Source of the DNA: Flabesymbios commensalis
Lineage: Eukaryota; Annelida; Polychaeta; Terebellida; Flabelligeridae
Length of the DNA stretch: 64,000 bases
NCBI GenBank assembly: GCA_964017125.1
Contig: OZ024908.1
Span: 83,009,155-83,073,154 of the forward strand
Direction of reading: 5' to 3'
The notes beneath the pieces were generated by a model, which was given only the letters and a program-made list of their open reading frames with translations, was not told where the DNA came from and did no database searches. The stretch's first letter is position 1. Every line of letters starts with the position of its first letter. Below are positions 35,122 through 47,015 of the stretch, piece after piece. Both the position numbers and the translations under genes were made by a program.

Positions 35122-35229
35122 CATCAAACACGGGGTATTCACACAATGCTGTTTTATTATTGGCCCACTGTCTTCGACGCTGATCCAACATTGAAACAGC
35201 ATTGGGTGAAGACCCGTGTTTGCTGGGTA
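35122..35229. mobile_element. Palindromic MITE, CAGCAAACACG family, full length
   Basis: It starts CATCAAACACGGG and ends CCCGTGTTTGCTGGGT, with inner arms CAATGCTGTTTTATTATTGG and CCAACATTGAAACAGCATTG. Confidence 0.8.
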
Positions 35230-35707
35230 TTAGCTATCAACCTCTTACCTGCAGGAGGGGAGACATCTCCAGTTTTTGTTTACAAAAACTGTGAATCTTC
35301 TAGTTGTTTATTTATGTACATATTTTTTTCCTACAGAGGGTTCTGAAAAGGAAAATTGAAAATATAATTATCCGCCATTTTCATTTGAAACTTAACATCA
35401 CAAAAAATATTCAAACAATATATGTGTTTCCAGATGACAAATTGATTTAAACCATTTAAAAATGTTGCGAAGTCACCTTTTCAACATTACATTCGATATC
35501 TGTTTGCTGGCTACCTATTCTGTGTTCCAGCAAACACGAAAAATTTACCCAATGCTAGTACAATGTCAGCCAACATTGTACTATCATTGGTTGAACGGCT
35601 CGTGTAACACAATGCTGATTTTCCTTTGGATCAGCTTTGGAGACGGTGGGCCAATGTCCCGTTCGATTCGTACCGATGTTAAACCGGTTTAACCCCTCTG
35701 CTGTCGG
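35230..35707. repeat. Rest of duplicated block A and a palindromic-family fragment
   Basis: 35,283-35,462 matches 36,636-36,776 (TTGTTTATTTATGTA, ATTCAAACAATATATG, ATATGAxAAAT). 35,521-35,660 holds CCAGCAAACACGAAAAATT and CCAACATTGTACTATCATTGG, a rearranged palindromic-family copy. Confidence 0.6.
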
Positions 35708-35982
35708 GTTTGATTCGCACCAGATCAGTTCAAACTAGAACTGGATTGAACATTACCATCAATCTTGAACTGGTTTGCCAAACCATACGTTTCTTTGGCG
35801 CAAACTGTTTTCAGATAGGCTGTGAATTTGAATCTGGAATTGAATTGCCAAACCAGATGGTTTCTTTGGCTCAAATTATTTCTAGATTGGCGGCAAATGT
35901 ACAATTCAAGGCGTTTGTTTCGGGCATTCTATCCAAGGCAAATGGGATGACTAAATTATTTTGAGATCAGTGCGAATCGAGC
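35708..35982. mobile_element. 275-bp inverted-repeat element
   Basis: The ends GTTTGATTCGCACCAGATCA and GATCAGTGCGAATCGAGC are imperfect inverted repeats. The interior holds two direct copies of a roughly 90-bp block (GGTTTGCCAAACCATACG and ATTGCCAAACCAGATGG, each followed by TTTCTTTGGC). Confidence 0.55.
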
Positions 35983-36091
35983 AGGGCCTCGGGGTGCTTG
36001 AACTATTGTATCGTGTTTGCTAGGATAGAACGAGTCGTTGACACAATATTAACCCAATGTACGATGTACCGTCACTAACCCAGTGGTGCTG
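35983..36091. other. Fragment of the palindromic family
   Basis: GTATCGTGTTTGCTAGG and ACACAATATTAACCCAATG point to a degraded copy. Confidence 0.4.
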
Positions 36092-36356
36092 CTTTGCAGA
36101 GCCAAATTGCAATATCTGCTCACTTTTAAAGTAAGCCTATACTGCCTTTTGTCTTTGCACGCAGTGTGGGTCGATGTCGGGAAACGCTTGGATTACTCGT
36201 CCTACAATCAATGCGGATATGATATTTATTGAACTTCCGCCGTCCCTATCATTCGGTATTTTTTTAGTCATTAGCTCTTGGAGTAATTGGCCATAATAAT
36301 TGCAAGTATATCCTGGTTATCCGGAATGTTTTCATAGACGGAATGTATGTTGATGT
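36092..36356 (+). repeat. Third, diverged copy of the composite element's hairpin and left body
   Basis: A hairpin at 36,092-36,160 (CTTTGCAGAGCCAAATTGC and its complement) is followed by the body with GGGAAACGCTTGGATTACTC and CAATCAATGCGGATATGATA. It ends at TGTATGTTGATG without any microsatellite array. Confidence 0.7.
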
Positions 36357-36776
36357 ACGTAAGTTCTAGCAGTGCTGGGGAGCTCAAGCCGCAATGTGTG
36401 GACTTCGATTTGGGACACAGTTTTGAAATCCGAATTGTCAATGTCGTAGATGATATTCAAACAATTATAAGGTGTTTGCTGCAAGGCTCAACACTAAGCC
36501 AATATTGGGCGAATGTCGTGTCTTCGCTGGGTATTGGTACCGTAACTTAATTCCCATTCTTCTTTTATTTTGTTCAGATAGTGGGTAAATAGTGAGCTTC
36601 ACTATTTAAAAAAAACATCCTTACATGAAAAAAAAATATTGTTTATTTATGTAGATATTTAGCTCCTCTAGAGTGTTCTGGATAGGGCAATTTAAACCCA
36701 AAATATAAACCTTGTTTTTCCCCGCCACAAAAAAAACTATTCAAACAATATATATGTTTCTATATGAAAAATTATT
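36354..36776 (+). repeat. Duplicated segment, block B
   Basis: Counterpart of block A at 34,080-35,462 without the long inserts. It includes a half palindromic element at 36,484-36,537 (GTGTCTTCGCTGGGTA). Confidence 0.65.
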
Positions 36777-36994
36777 TTAACCCTTAGAGTGCGGGGATCG
36801 ACTTTAGACATCAGAATCTGACGTCTACAGACGTCAGCTTCTGATGTCTAAAGTCGGTCCCCGATGAACATATTTATAATGACCGTGGACCCATAACATA
36901 GGTATTCAAATGAAACAGAAAGAGCATAATGAAGTCAAATTAAAAAAAAACTGTGGTCTCCATGCTGTATACAAAATTATTTCAGCGCTTTAAG
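36777..36994. mobile_element. TTAA-type MITE with GATCGACTTTAGACGTCAG hairpin
   Basis: TTAA at 36,777-36,780, then CCCTTAGAGTGCGGGGATCG. A hairpin built from TTTAGACATCAGAATCTGAC and its complement follows, then TATAATGACCGTGGACCC and an end TTTCAGCGCTTTAAG. The right TTAA is worn. Same family at 41,993, 55,838 and 63,532. Confidence 0.7.
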
Positions 36995-37003
36995 TGCTAT
37001 ACC

Positions 37004-37379
37004 TTAAAGGGACTGGCCCAGGCTAAAATCATAAAACAATCGGTGATTTTATTTTTGCTTCTTAATATGACCATATGATGTAAACATGACCATATACTAG
37101 AACTGCAAAAGTTTTTAAATTTTTGTTCTGCGCACTTATCAGTGAGGCTAGATATAGAGACGAAATTCCCGTATTTCTAATTTTTGACATGGTTGTCAAT
37201 AATTAGAAATCAGGAATTTCGTCTCTATATCTAGCCTAACTGGTCAATGCGCAGCACAAGCATTTAAAAACTTTTGCAGTTCTAGTATATGGTCATGTTT
37301 ACATCATATGGTCATATTAAGAAGCCAAAATAAAATCACCGATTTTTTTATGATTTTAGCCTGGGCCAGTCTCTTTAAG
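37004..37379. mobile_element. Long foldback element with about 180-bp arms
   Basis: Near-identical inverted arms meet at a short centre around 37,190-37,200. Both ends read TTAAAG(G/A)GACTGGCCCAGG on their own strand and are bounded by TTAA. Matching inner words include AATATGACCATATGATGTAA, ATACTAGAACTGCAAAAG and GCTAGATATAGAGACGAAAT. There is no reading frame of interest. A transcript would fold into a long dsRNA stem. Confidence 0.9.
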
Positions 37380-37580
37380 ATATTATAATATATATATCAT
37401 CACAATATCTAAACATCACAACGACATATCTTACATTACATATGATGCGAGACACTCTAAAATACAATTTCATATCTTGACATAATGACATTCTGAAATT
37501 AATATAGCATCAACCTTAATCATACTTAACTTTCGTCCAGCTTCGCAGACGGCGGTCCAATATAAGTTTACGTCGCGGGC
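37380..37580. other. Spacer
   Basis: AT-rich, no feature recognised. Confidence 0.4.
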
Positions 37581-37800
37581 AGGGGGGACCTGGTGCAGTG
37601 GTTAAAGCTGCATGCTTGGAAAGTGGGAGATCGTGGGTTTCAACCCCACTATGATCTTCAAGTTTCATAAGAAACAAAATGTTTCTTCTCCGCTCCCTCG
37701 CAGAGATTCAATTTTGTGGGGAGCCTCCGTGACCGAGAGGCAGCGCGCGCTTTCTCAGATAGCCAGGGTTGGAATTTCAAATTTGGTGTTTGTGTCGTCT
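37581..37800 (+). mobile_element. Dimeric tRNA-derived SINE with a different first head
   Basis: The first head (GACCTGGTGCAGTGGTTAAA, GTGGGTTTCAACCCCAC) differs from that at 12,375. The linker AAGAAACAAAATGTTTC and the second head (CCTCCGTGACCGAGAGGCAG) are shared. The heads have therefore been exchanged between SINE subfamilies. Confidence 0.8.
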
Positions 37801-38587
37801 TGTTAATTGACCCTAGCTATGAGATGGTTGACCGTATCTTTGTGACCTCGTGAGGACACCCTATTTTCGTATACTTGCGGTTGAGTGATGCATCGGGATA
37901 CCCCGTCTTCTACAATGACGTCTTTATATTATATTCACTATAGTATTTGTGATCTGTGTTTGTGTCAACATTTTGAGGAAATAATGTGTTTCTATTATAA
38001 CTTCTTGATTGAGTCATTTTACTCTTCTAAATTCGGAGTGTTATATTATAAGTAAGTAAACTTTCTGACCGTGCAAAGACGTAATTTTGAGTGTCTAATT
38101 TATTTAATGGTTTATATTTTACTAGTGCAACAAACACACGTTTTTAATGGATTATTCTAGAAGCTCTGGATTTTCCCCAAATACCGGATGCGTTTTTGAA
38201 GAGAAGAACAGGGATTGGCTCCTGGCGGTTTGTGCCTAACACGAACCGCTCAGTATAAAAGGAGTACTGTGTGTTTGGCGTGAGATAGAAGCAGATAGAT
38301 AATTAGATATATAGATAGTTGGTGGATGGTCATAATCATGATGGATAGTGAGATGCAGAGCTAGTATAAAGAGAGTCAGTAACAGACGGAGATATATAGA
38401 GAGATTAAGATGATAAAAGACAGTTTTAGAGACATGAGATATAAATGTGAAAATGACAATGAATAAAATGTGATCAACAGTCTCCACCATGTGTTGAGTT
38501 GAACCACGAACTTTAATTGGTGGATCCCTGTATCTTATTTGCATGGGGCTAGTGTCATACTTGTTGTGTCGTCATCTTCAGAAGACT
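37801..38587. other. Unassigned DNA
   Basis: GATAGATAATTAGATATATA-type short repeats near 38,290-38,320. No gene recognised. Confidence 0.5.
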
Positions 38588-38742
38588 CTTGGCATCAGAC
38601 CGTCAGGGATCGAATTTCGAATACTGCACATGTCTAGAGGGCAGTGTCATCTCATTTATCTCGCCATCCTCAGGAGTTTTTCAGGCCCAGTTTAGCCTAT
38701 ATGTGCACAAAGGTGGCTTAAAGCATACCCATTCATTTATTA
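38588..38742 (+). mobile_element. SINE 3' fragment
   Basis: Second-head end (GATCGAATTTCGAATACTG) plus the tail with CGCCATCCTCAGGAG, CAGTTTAGCCTATATGTGCA and CATTCATTTATT. Confidence 0.75.
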
Positions 38743-38863
38743 ATACATTCGAACCACGGTGCGTGTCATAACATTTCGTGTTCTCTAAGGATAAAATGGG
38801 GTGTTGCCACAATATTAAACTAATGTTGGGCTAGCGTGGCAGACGATGTACCAACAATAACCC
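38743..38863. mobile_element. Half palindromic-family MITE
   Basis: CACAATATTAAACTAATGTT, GGGCTAGCGTGGCAGACGAT and ACCAACAATAA lead directly into the composite element's first hairpin. Confidence 0.5.
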
Positions 38864-38920
38864 GCAAAGCCAAAAGGCAGTATCTGCCCTCTTGTAAAGT
38901 GAGCAGATACTGCATTTTGG

Positions 38921-38926
<6 letters not shown>
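38864..38926. repeat. Hairpin opening the composite element (TGCAAAGCCAAAAGGCAG type)
   Basis: Arms GCAAAGCCAAAAGGCAGTAT and the complement ATACTGCATTTTGGCTTTGC (one mismatch) around CTGCCCTCTTGTAAAGTGAGCAG, which also pairs at its ends. Same hairpin at 1,112 (half), 36,092, 40,132 and 43,091. Confidence 0.85.
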
Positions 38927-39399
<473 letters not shown>

Positions 39400-39893
39400 C
39401 GCTTGCTCGTTTGTTTGTTAGTTCTCTCACTCTCTCTCTCGTTCATTTGCTCGTTCGTTTGTTCGTTCGTTCGTTCGTTCGTTCGTTCGTTCGTTCGTTC
39501 GTTCGTTCGTTCGTTCTTTCGTTCGTCCATTTGTTCGTTCGCTCGTTCGCTCGTTCGTTCGTTCGTTCGTACGTTCTTTCCAACGTTCGTTCGTTCGTTC
39601 GTTCGTTCGCTCGTTCGGTCGTTCGTACGTTCTTTCCATCGTTCTTTCGTTCGTTCGTTCGTTCGTTCGTTCGTTCGTTCGTTCGTTCGTTCGTTCGTTC
39701 GTTCGTTCGTTCGTTCGTTCGTTCGTTCGTTCGTTCGTTCGTTCGTTCGTTCGTTTGTTCGTTCGTTCGTTCGTTCGTTCGTTCGTTCGTTCGCTCGTTC
39801 GTTTGTTCGTTCGTTCGTTCGTTCGTTCGTTCGTTCGTTCGTTCGTTCATTCATTCATTCATTCATTCATTCATTCATTCCTTCATTTATTCA
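39400..39893. repeat. (CGTT)n array with CATT end
   Basis: TCGTTCGT units with scattered variants (TTTG, GCTC, CCATCGTT) and a short internal duplication containing GTACGTTCTTTCCA at about 39,569 and 39,627, then CATT units from 39,846. Long Arg-Ser-Phe-Val frames are by-products. Confidence 0.95.
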
Positions 39894-40360
39894 TCTAACC
39901 AACCTTCTTCCATTTTTTTTACTATGTTTTCTCTTTAGGAGAGGGGGGGGGGGGGCTGGTATGGATAATCTAGTAGATAGACCATATCACTTTTACATAA
40001 TGATTTGTCTTATTGTCTGATTAGAGAAGTCCTCGTTCCCACTGTTTGCTCTACATGATAGGATGAGTGATACAGCGCTTTATCTCCAATTACTTTGGCG
40101 AAGGGCTGGGTTATTGATGACCAAACTGCTCTGCAAAGCCAAAAGGCCATAACTGCTTACTTGAAAGTGAGCAGTTACTGCCATTTGCACGGCACTATGT
40201 TTATTATATCAGATGAAATATCCCTTACTAATAGGATATATATATGACATGTATCCTCAAATTCTTAACCGATGCATTGTCCCTTGGTAGATTTCACCAA
40301 ATGTTTGTCAATATGGTTAGTAACTGCTTCTGTCAATAACTGCTTCTGTCAATATTTTAT
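39894..40360 (+). repeat. Right body of the composite microsatellite element (copy 2)
   Basis: TCTAACCAACCTTCTTCC, a poly-G run at 39,941-39,953, a second hairpin at 40,132-40,190, and a final stretch whose 77 bases at 40,268-40,344 are identical to copy 1. The end is marked by a direct repeat of CTTCTGTCAATAACTG-type words, exactly where the assembly gap begins in copy 1. Confidence 0.75.
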
Positions 40361-40810
40361 ATGTTAAAAAAAACGTATTATTATCATTGTAAAAATACAG
40401 TCTCATGAACTTCTAGAGATTACTGTTCATATATCAAATCATATTTCTTTTGAATAATTTCCCAACGGTACGCTTGGTGAATTACACCATAATACACCAG
40501 CGACGTCAGCCTATTGTTGAAACACTAGATGAAATATGAGTAATTTTCAATCACTTGAATTTGAGGATCGCGGTAGCGAGACACAACATCAAGTGGTTGA
40601 AAATTAACTTAGCAGGATCATGATTAGTCACCGTCACATGTCTGTTGTGACGGTGGTTTTTATGTGTATTTTAATCAAAAAGGACTCAGTTATGATATAT
40701 TCGTGGAATGTATATATACGTAGGCTACATGTACGCGCCTCGTACATTCGGCACTGCGAATCTATCGAGTTCCGTCGTTTGTCCTTGAGACTGTTGATTC
40801 TAAGTCAATC
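40361..40810. other. Spacer with one hairpin
   Basis: 40,538-40,608 holds TTTTCAATCACTTGAATTTG, the loop GATCGCGGTAGCGAGACA and the complementary right arm CATCAAGTGGTTGAAAAT. Confidence 0.6.
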
Positions 40811-41012
40811 AATGGAATGCATAATGGTAGTCTAAAATAAGAAAAAAAACATTTACTGGTGTATGCTGATTTTGCGGTGTGCATGAGGATAATCTATAAT
40901 AAGAAAGAACAAGTGGTTATACCGTGCAATGCATTATGGTAATCTATAATGAGAAAGAACCACTGGTGATTCTGTGGAATGTATAATGGTAATCTATCAC
41001 AAGAAAAATAAA
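40811..41012 (+). repeat. Tandem repeat of about 60 bp with ATGGTAATCTATAATGAG
   Basis: Four diverged copies of GGAATGxATAATGGTAATCT followed by ATAATAAGAAAGAAC and a GTGGT or CTGGTG word. Confidence 0.6.
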
Positions 41013-41382
41013 ACAGTTAAGTAAATGTGATACGCTACGTCTGTAAAATCGATATACAATTATCAGCGATTGCACTTTGCTTCAGTGAATATTGTCCAAT
41101 TGGTTTATTAATAGTATCGGCATGGACGCAGATGTGCGTCCGAGTTGATCCTGACCGCATCATTATTTTCCCAATTATGCACTAAATATTAAGCCTATTA
41201 ATCTGGATCAGCAGAAATCGCTCCACCACGCCCCTTTGTAGAATTATTGTTATGATCCCCGGTAAACAATAGTCCATAATTACAGACTCTATGAGCCTGC
41301 ACGATACAGAGTCTGTGATAGTTGTCATCTGGAAAGCTGTGCTACAAATTCTCCTAGCGCGATCCATCGATTGCGTAATGAA

Positions 41383-41628
41383 TTACCCCTTTACCCGCCG
41401 GTGCCGTCCATATTCGTTTTTTACATTTTTATTAGCACATTACATATCAGCTTTTAAACATATTAAAGATAAAAAGTGGGGTTGATCAGCAAAATTTGAA
41501 ATTTGTTGACCTTCATTTCGTCAAACCTGAATAATTTTCAATCACTTGAAGTTGTGGATCGCGTCAGCGAGACACAACTTCAAATGGGTGAAAATTCTAA
41601 TTGAATAATTTGGCGGCTAAAGGGTTAC
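41383..41628. mobile_element. TTAA-type MITE (TTAC duplication) with GCGAGACAC hairpin
   Basis: TTAC flanks both ends (41,383-41,386 and 41,625-41,628). The ends CCCTTTACCCGCCGG and GGCGGCTAAAGGG are inverted repeats. The interior matches 59,035-59,272, with AGCTTTTAAACATATTAAAG and a hairpin of CACTTGAAGTTGTGGATCGC. piggyBac-group transposases use TTAA targets, so the TTAC pair is probably a TTAA derivative. Confidence 0.8.
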
Positions 41629-41764
41629 CCCTTAGAACACTAATGTCGACTACAGTAGACATTCTGGGTTTTTATTGGCACCTGTATAACCAGTTGTTAA
41701 AAATAAAATAGGCTTTCAATTTTAAAACACTGATATATGTTGGGACTTAAATTTCACAAATAAC

Positions 41765-41836
41765 ACAAATTTTCAGTCACTCGAAGTTGTGGATCGCGGT
41801 AGCGAGACACAACTTCGTGTGACTGAAAATTTAAAT
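41765..41836. repeat. Solo hairpin of the GATCGCGGTAGCGAGACA family
   Basis: Arms TTTTCAGTCACTCGAAGTTG and CAACTTCGTGTGACTGAAAA enclose TGGATCGCGGTAGCGAGACA. Confidence 0.8.
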
Positions 41837-41988
41837 TGAATAGGTCAGTAATCTAAGAGTTAAGACGTCCTTGACAAAATTGCTGATCTCCCGGTCGCGT
41901 TTGCTAGGACATCACCTTGAATTTGCTAATCAATATCACTAGAAATTAATTAGGACCAGCTGGGGCCATCCCACTAAACAGCTTAAAA

Positions 41989-42215
41989 TTAACCCTTGAA
42001 GCGCTGAAGTATTTTTATGCAAACCATGGAGACCAAAGTTTTATTCAATTTCAAATAACCATAAATGTTTTTTGTGAATTATTTGAATGCCTATGTTATG
42101 CATGGTGTACGGTCATTATACATATGTTTACTCTTAGACTGCGGCGATCGACTTTACAAGTCTACAGACGTCAGATTGTGACGTCTAAAGTCGATCCCCG
42201 CGCTGTAAGGGTTAA
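41989..42215. mobile_element. TTAA-flanked MITE with GTCTACAGACGTCAG hairpin
   Basis: Intact TTAA duplications (41,989-41,992; 42,212-42,215). The ends CCCTTGAAGCGCTG and GCGCTGTAAGGG are imperfect inverted repeats. It is opposite in orientation to the copy at 36,777 and shares CATGGAGACCAAAGTTTTA and ACGGTCATTATA. Confidence 0.8.
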
Positions 42216-42237
42216 GCTTATCCTAACTTTCTCTCAG

Positions 42238-42377
42238 TTCCACATTGGCCTTCAAGTGTCAAAGAAACAAAATGTCTGGCGGGCAGTGTCATCTTATTCA
42301 TCTCACCATCCTCAGAAGGTACTCCTGGACAGTTTAGCCTAAATGTTCACAAAGATGGCCTAAAACCCCACTCCCTT
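42238..42377 (+). mobile_element. SINE fragment with internal deletion
   Basis: The linker AAGAAACAAAATGTCTGG is joined directly to the tail GGGCAGTGTCATCTTATTCA, skipping the second head. Confidence 0.65.
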
Positions 42378-43090
42378 TTTTTTTAAACAAACTAGCAATG
42401 GAATTCCAAATAATAGCTCAATTAGATTTCATGGATTTTTATCCTGCCGACATTTTACATCGGATAATTTTTAAATAAAACCGGCAATAAACCTCTCCGG
42501 CATTTACGCAAAAACCACATTAACTTATAATAATTTACATAGTTGGAATATATTTAATATATTCAAGTAAATATTAGCAAAATGTTGACTTTCATAATCA
42601 TAATCGGATTTTGGTGGCCATCGTGGCTTTTTACGTGATAAAAAAGTTCTGGGACAAGAGAAACAAATCATTCAGTATATCCACAAAAAAAACTGGTGCT
42701 TTTATGCGGCGTGTAACTAAATGGCCAAATATTGACGCTGACTTCTATTAGCTGTGTTGTGATTGAAACACCTGTGCCAACCAGACGCTATCAACAGCGT
42801 AACGAGTGACCACATCTGCGTGCGCTATTACCACGGCACAATTTTATTCTAAATCTAATGTGATACGTTTTTATTTTATTTAATTATATATACAAATTGC
42901 TTGTATTACATGGAGTACACCCTCTTGATAATGTCACTAATATCAGAAAGGCTCAGCATTAAAGGTAACCGTATTTTTTACTAAATATGTGACAAAAGAA
43001 ACTAATAAAAACAACTAAGTCAAAACATTAGAAGGAATATTTTACTAATAATTTTTAATGTTGACATAAATCTATCTATCTGTACTGCCG
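42378..43090. other. Unassigned AT-rich DNA
   Basis: No feature recognised. Confidence 0.5.
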
Positions 43091-43152
43091 TGCAAAGCCA
43101 AAAGGCAGTATCTGCGTACTTACAAGTTAGCAGATATTGCCTTTTGGTTTTG
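43091..43152. repeat. Solo hairpin of the TGCAAAGCCAAAAGGCAG family
   Basis: TGCAAAGCCAAAAGGCAGTA pairs with the right arm ATATTGCCTTTTGGTTTTG, with no composite-element body beside it. Confidence 0.8.
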
Positions 43153-43465
43153 TATATATTATACATATGTAACCTCTATTAAGATTACAGGTTACCGATA
43201 TATCACTTAGGTCATTTTTATGGCCAGAAAAAAAATTGATTTAGAGTTGTTTAAAATGTATGTACGTCCAGAGTCCGCTGTTATAAAAATAAGACAACAC
43301 AAACCTTTTTCCACATCATCACATATGTTGTTTTATCAATGAAAAGTCCCAAGGTGCTTTAGAAGTGTATATAAACTATTAAGTTATACGGGCTATGTTA
43401 AGATATGGTGAATACAACATGCTCTTAGTGAATGGAGCTTGATGGAACTGAGTATATTAAATATA

Positions 43466-43697
43466 TTAACCCTTTGGGCCCGCACGATGCATTAAAGCAT
43501 CATTTTACATCCCTGAAAACACAATTGATTTCCCTACAACTAGGGGTTTTAGGAGGAAAATTACCATGAAACTGGTTTACCAATACATGGTAATTTTCTT
43601 TACTTTTTCACCCACATCAAATCAACTTCATCCACTACAAGTCGAGAATTGCGGCAGCAATTCGCGGCTTGTAGTGGATGAAGATGACTATGGTTAA
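43466..43697. mobile_element. Probable TTAA-flanked MITE
   Basis: TTAA at 43,466 and 43,694, left end CCCTTTGGGCCCGC, internal hairpin ATCCACTACAAGTCG with its complement around GAATTGCGGCAGCAATTCG. The right terminal repeat is poor. Confidence 0.45.
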
Positions 43698-46600
43698 TTC
43701 AGGCTTGAAATATACTATACAAAACCTTCGCGAACTGTATTTTTTAATTTATGTTATCAATGTACAACTTCATCTAAATTATACCAGTAAAATTTTAATG
43801 CATATATTTTAGGTAATTATTTGATAGAACCTGGATGTTTCATTGTAATATTTTTGCCTTCCAAAATTACTCTTTAAAGCAAGCTTAGCTAGCAAGACAA
43901 TATAACATTCCTTCTGTTCATATATGTTCAGAACACTATCAAGAATACAGGATAATTATTATTAGCAAATTGATAATAGTTATTGCTGCCGTAAAATTAG
44001 ATGTTCGCAAATACATTTAATATCTTTTTCTGAATTTATCACCATAAGCTGGTGGTCATCTCTTAGCTTTTCAACCTTGCACCGACAACCATTTACTGAG
44101 TCCATCAAAATAAATGTATCAGTTTATTGTTATTATGTGTCTCTCAACAATTTATGGATATCAACTAAAGGAAAGCGATCACACGGGAATATATATTGTT
44201 CACATTCCGAATGAATCCAAGGATTCAGAGAGCACGTACTTGGATACATATTCATACGCAGTTATTGGATCCCAAATTACACGACGGATTACAACTCAAA
44301 CAAGGGTTTGGTCTACAATACTATTTCATTGATCCTTATCGAATATTGTTCAATGTGGTATAAAATGCATCAAACAGTTACAGAAAGGATAAGATTATAT
44401 CATTAAGAGCAACCAAGAGATGCGAGCGCCCTCCATATGCTAAATAAATAAGCATGGGTATTTTAAATGTAGCATATACTTGTATATTGTTTGTATAATC
44501 TTTTTGAATGTAGTAAATTATTAAACGTACATTAAACAGACTTGAATGTACAAAATCATTGAAAAATGTTTCTTTTCAACGGCCTTTTCTCTTTTCGCAC
44601 ACTTATCGTTCTGTTTCGCAATATATATTGTTAATCTTTTCGAAACTACCAATGCCCTTGCCTATGTGTTTATATATATGTCTCAGGCTGGGTGATTTAA
44701 TGGCTGTTTTATGACAGGTATTGTTAGATGGCCGCCAAAGATATTTGAAATCACACTTTTATTTCACGTACAGTGACCCCTTTAGTCCGGTTGCCCAAGT
44801 ATGCATTTTGCTTTGTAATAGGCCCACACCAGATTTTGTTGATTTTGTTATGGGGACTTCTGTAGCATCAGAATGGAATAATAAAGCAATTTTAGTTATT
44901 CAAGATGGCCACCGGCATATAGTCAGACTTACGAAATTGTTTAAATTGATGAACTTGTTCTCAATTTTCTCTTAAAATGCACAATTTTAACTAGAACAGG
45001 AATTGCTGAGTGCTCAGCAATAGGCCATAATTATGTCATCGCTAACACTTGTGATTCCTCACATAGAAATATCGGACACAAAAACAGTAATAATGTTAGC
45101 TTTATCCTTGAAAACAATATTTTAATCTGTTATCATAATAAAGTAAATCTTAAATAATGCTTAGCGACTACTCTGAACAAACATAAACGCATAAACAAAA
45201 TAAAAAGATACACACAAGTCTGCTATGGTGAGCGATAATGCAAGTTTGGAAATTTGCCACATGTCTTTGTATGCCAGCATGGTACGCCCTTAAAATCCAC
45301 AATTGAATGACAAGTTTCTCAATTGGAGTGTTTTAATATGGTCCATCCTGATACCTGCTATATTTGATATGTGTGATAAGAGTTAGTTTACATATACCCA
45401 AAAACACAAATCGAAATAAGAAATGTCTTGGTGAAACATTAAAAGTGGTCCAATCGAGGGATCATCATGCAGTGGTCTAATGTGAAGAATGTGCATTTTT
45501 AGTCTTGGGCTCCATACTGAAGTTGGTTCTTTAGGTTTAGTGGTTAGTAATAGCTAAAAAAAATATTACATTTGGGATACCAGTGATAACATTGATTTCC
45601 CCCCAAGATTAAAAACGTGCTGAAAATATAACTAGTGCACCCGGCGAAAATTCAGAATGGTCGCCAGCGGCTTTTTGAGCAAAATAATTTTTTAACTAAT
45701 AATCCCATAATCAATTGTGATATGCCATTTCTGACTAATTTCGGGGCTTGGGACCTATTGTTGAACCGCAATCTAGTTAAATTTGCAAGATTTTTGGGGG
45801 GTTTTGTCAGCTACAGGTGTACAAATAGAAATTCCTCAAATAATCTTTCAGACAAACTTTGAAAGGAGTAATGTTTTGAAAATGACAGCTGGTGATCCAA
45901 ACTAACAGACAATACCATAAAACCTAATGTTCTAGGGATGCAGCAACATTTTTCAGTTTTCAGAATCAGCCTCAGAACTACCTACTTTTATCGAAATTAT
46001 AATATATCTTTTCATCATTTGATTATATTTTTTTAATGCAGAAGTTCTAGTGGCAAATTGATTGATTTATTATATATGATAGTCATACATGTGTTGTAAT
46101 AAATATCTTTGCATCTGATTGGATTCCTGTAAAATATGATGTGTCACATCAATCTATTTCAGGTACAGTGTTTTTGTTATTTTTTAATGATGTGTTTTTG
46201 TTGATCATATTTGGGAATTATGGTTATGCAGAAGTGACAATTTTATTTAGTGCAATGAGAAAACGTTCACACGGCATGCTATGTATCTAAATAACAACCG
46301 AAAAACAGGCTGTGATTAGCTGATTCCACTGTGGGACAGATTGAGTCGATCTGTTATTGGTCAACTAGTATGCTATGCTATTATACTACTACTACTGTAC
46401 TATTAGCCTTCAGTAAATTATATTATATATTTCTCTGCTTCTATTCTGAAGAGAAAATACAGATTTGAAATAATTATTAACTACCTTCAGATCAAACGCA
46501 TTGAGCCACGTTTTCCACATGCCACTGATATATGTACTTAAATAACAACCTAAATATGTACCGGAGACTGTGTTTGACAAAAAAAAGAACTAGCTGCGTG

Positions 46601-47015
46601 AAGTTCGCTCAGCATTTAACATTCAGATTGAGAAAGTTGGTCCGATATTCGAAAAGTCCCCAGTCTCGGAAAAAATATCAAAAATTCTGAAAAAATAAGG
46701 CAGTAATAAAGTGTAATAAATCAGTAGCAACAATGTCACGTTTCCGAAATTCAACTGATACGAAAATGATATTGAAAACGGGAAACCATATACTAACGCA
46801 CACCGAACGTTTTTGCTTTGGGATAATTTGAAATATAGCCTACACTATGTTCTACCTGAACGCTCATTCAATTCAAGATGGCCGCCAATGTTTGATTTCA
46901 TCTGTAAAAACAACACAAAATGCAAATATTCATAAACTGATGGTATTATGGAGCGTTGCTTGCTGATCCAATGTATCCAGATATTCTTTCACTTTCCAAG
47001 CTGCTTCATTAGTTC
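43698..47015. other. Unassigned AT-rich DNA
   Basis: About 3.3 kb with no convincing gene or element. AAGATGGCCGCCAA-type words occur at 44,728, 44,903, 45,658 and 46,877 and link it loosely to the 19.5 kb repeat family. Short frames at 44,114-44,332, 44,721-44,975 and 45,635-45,862 show no domain. Confidence 0.5.
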
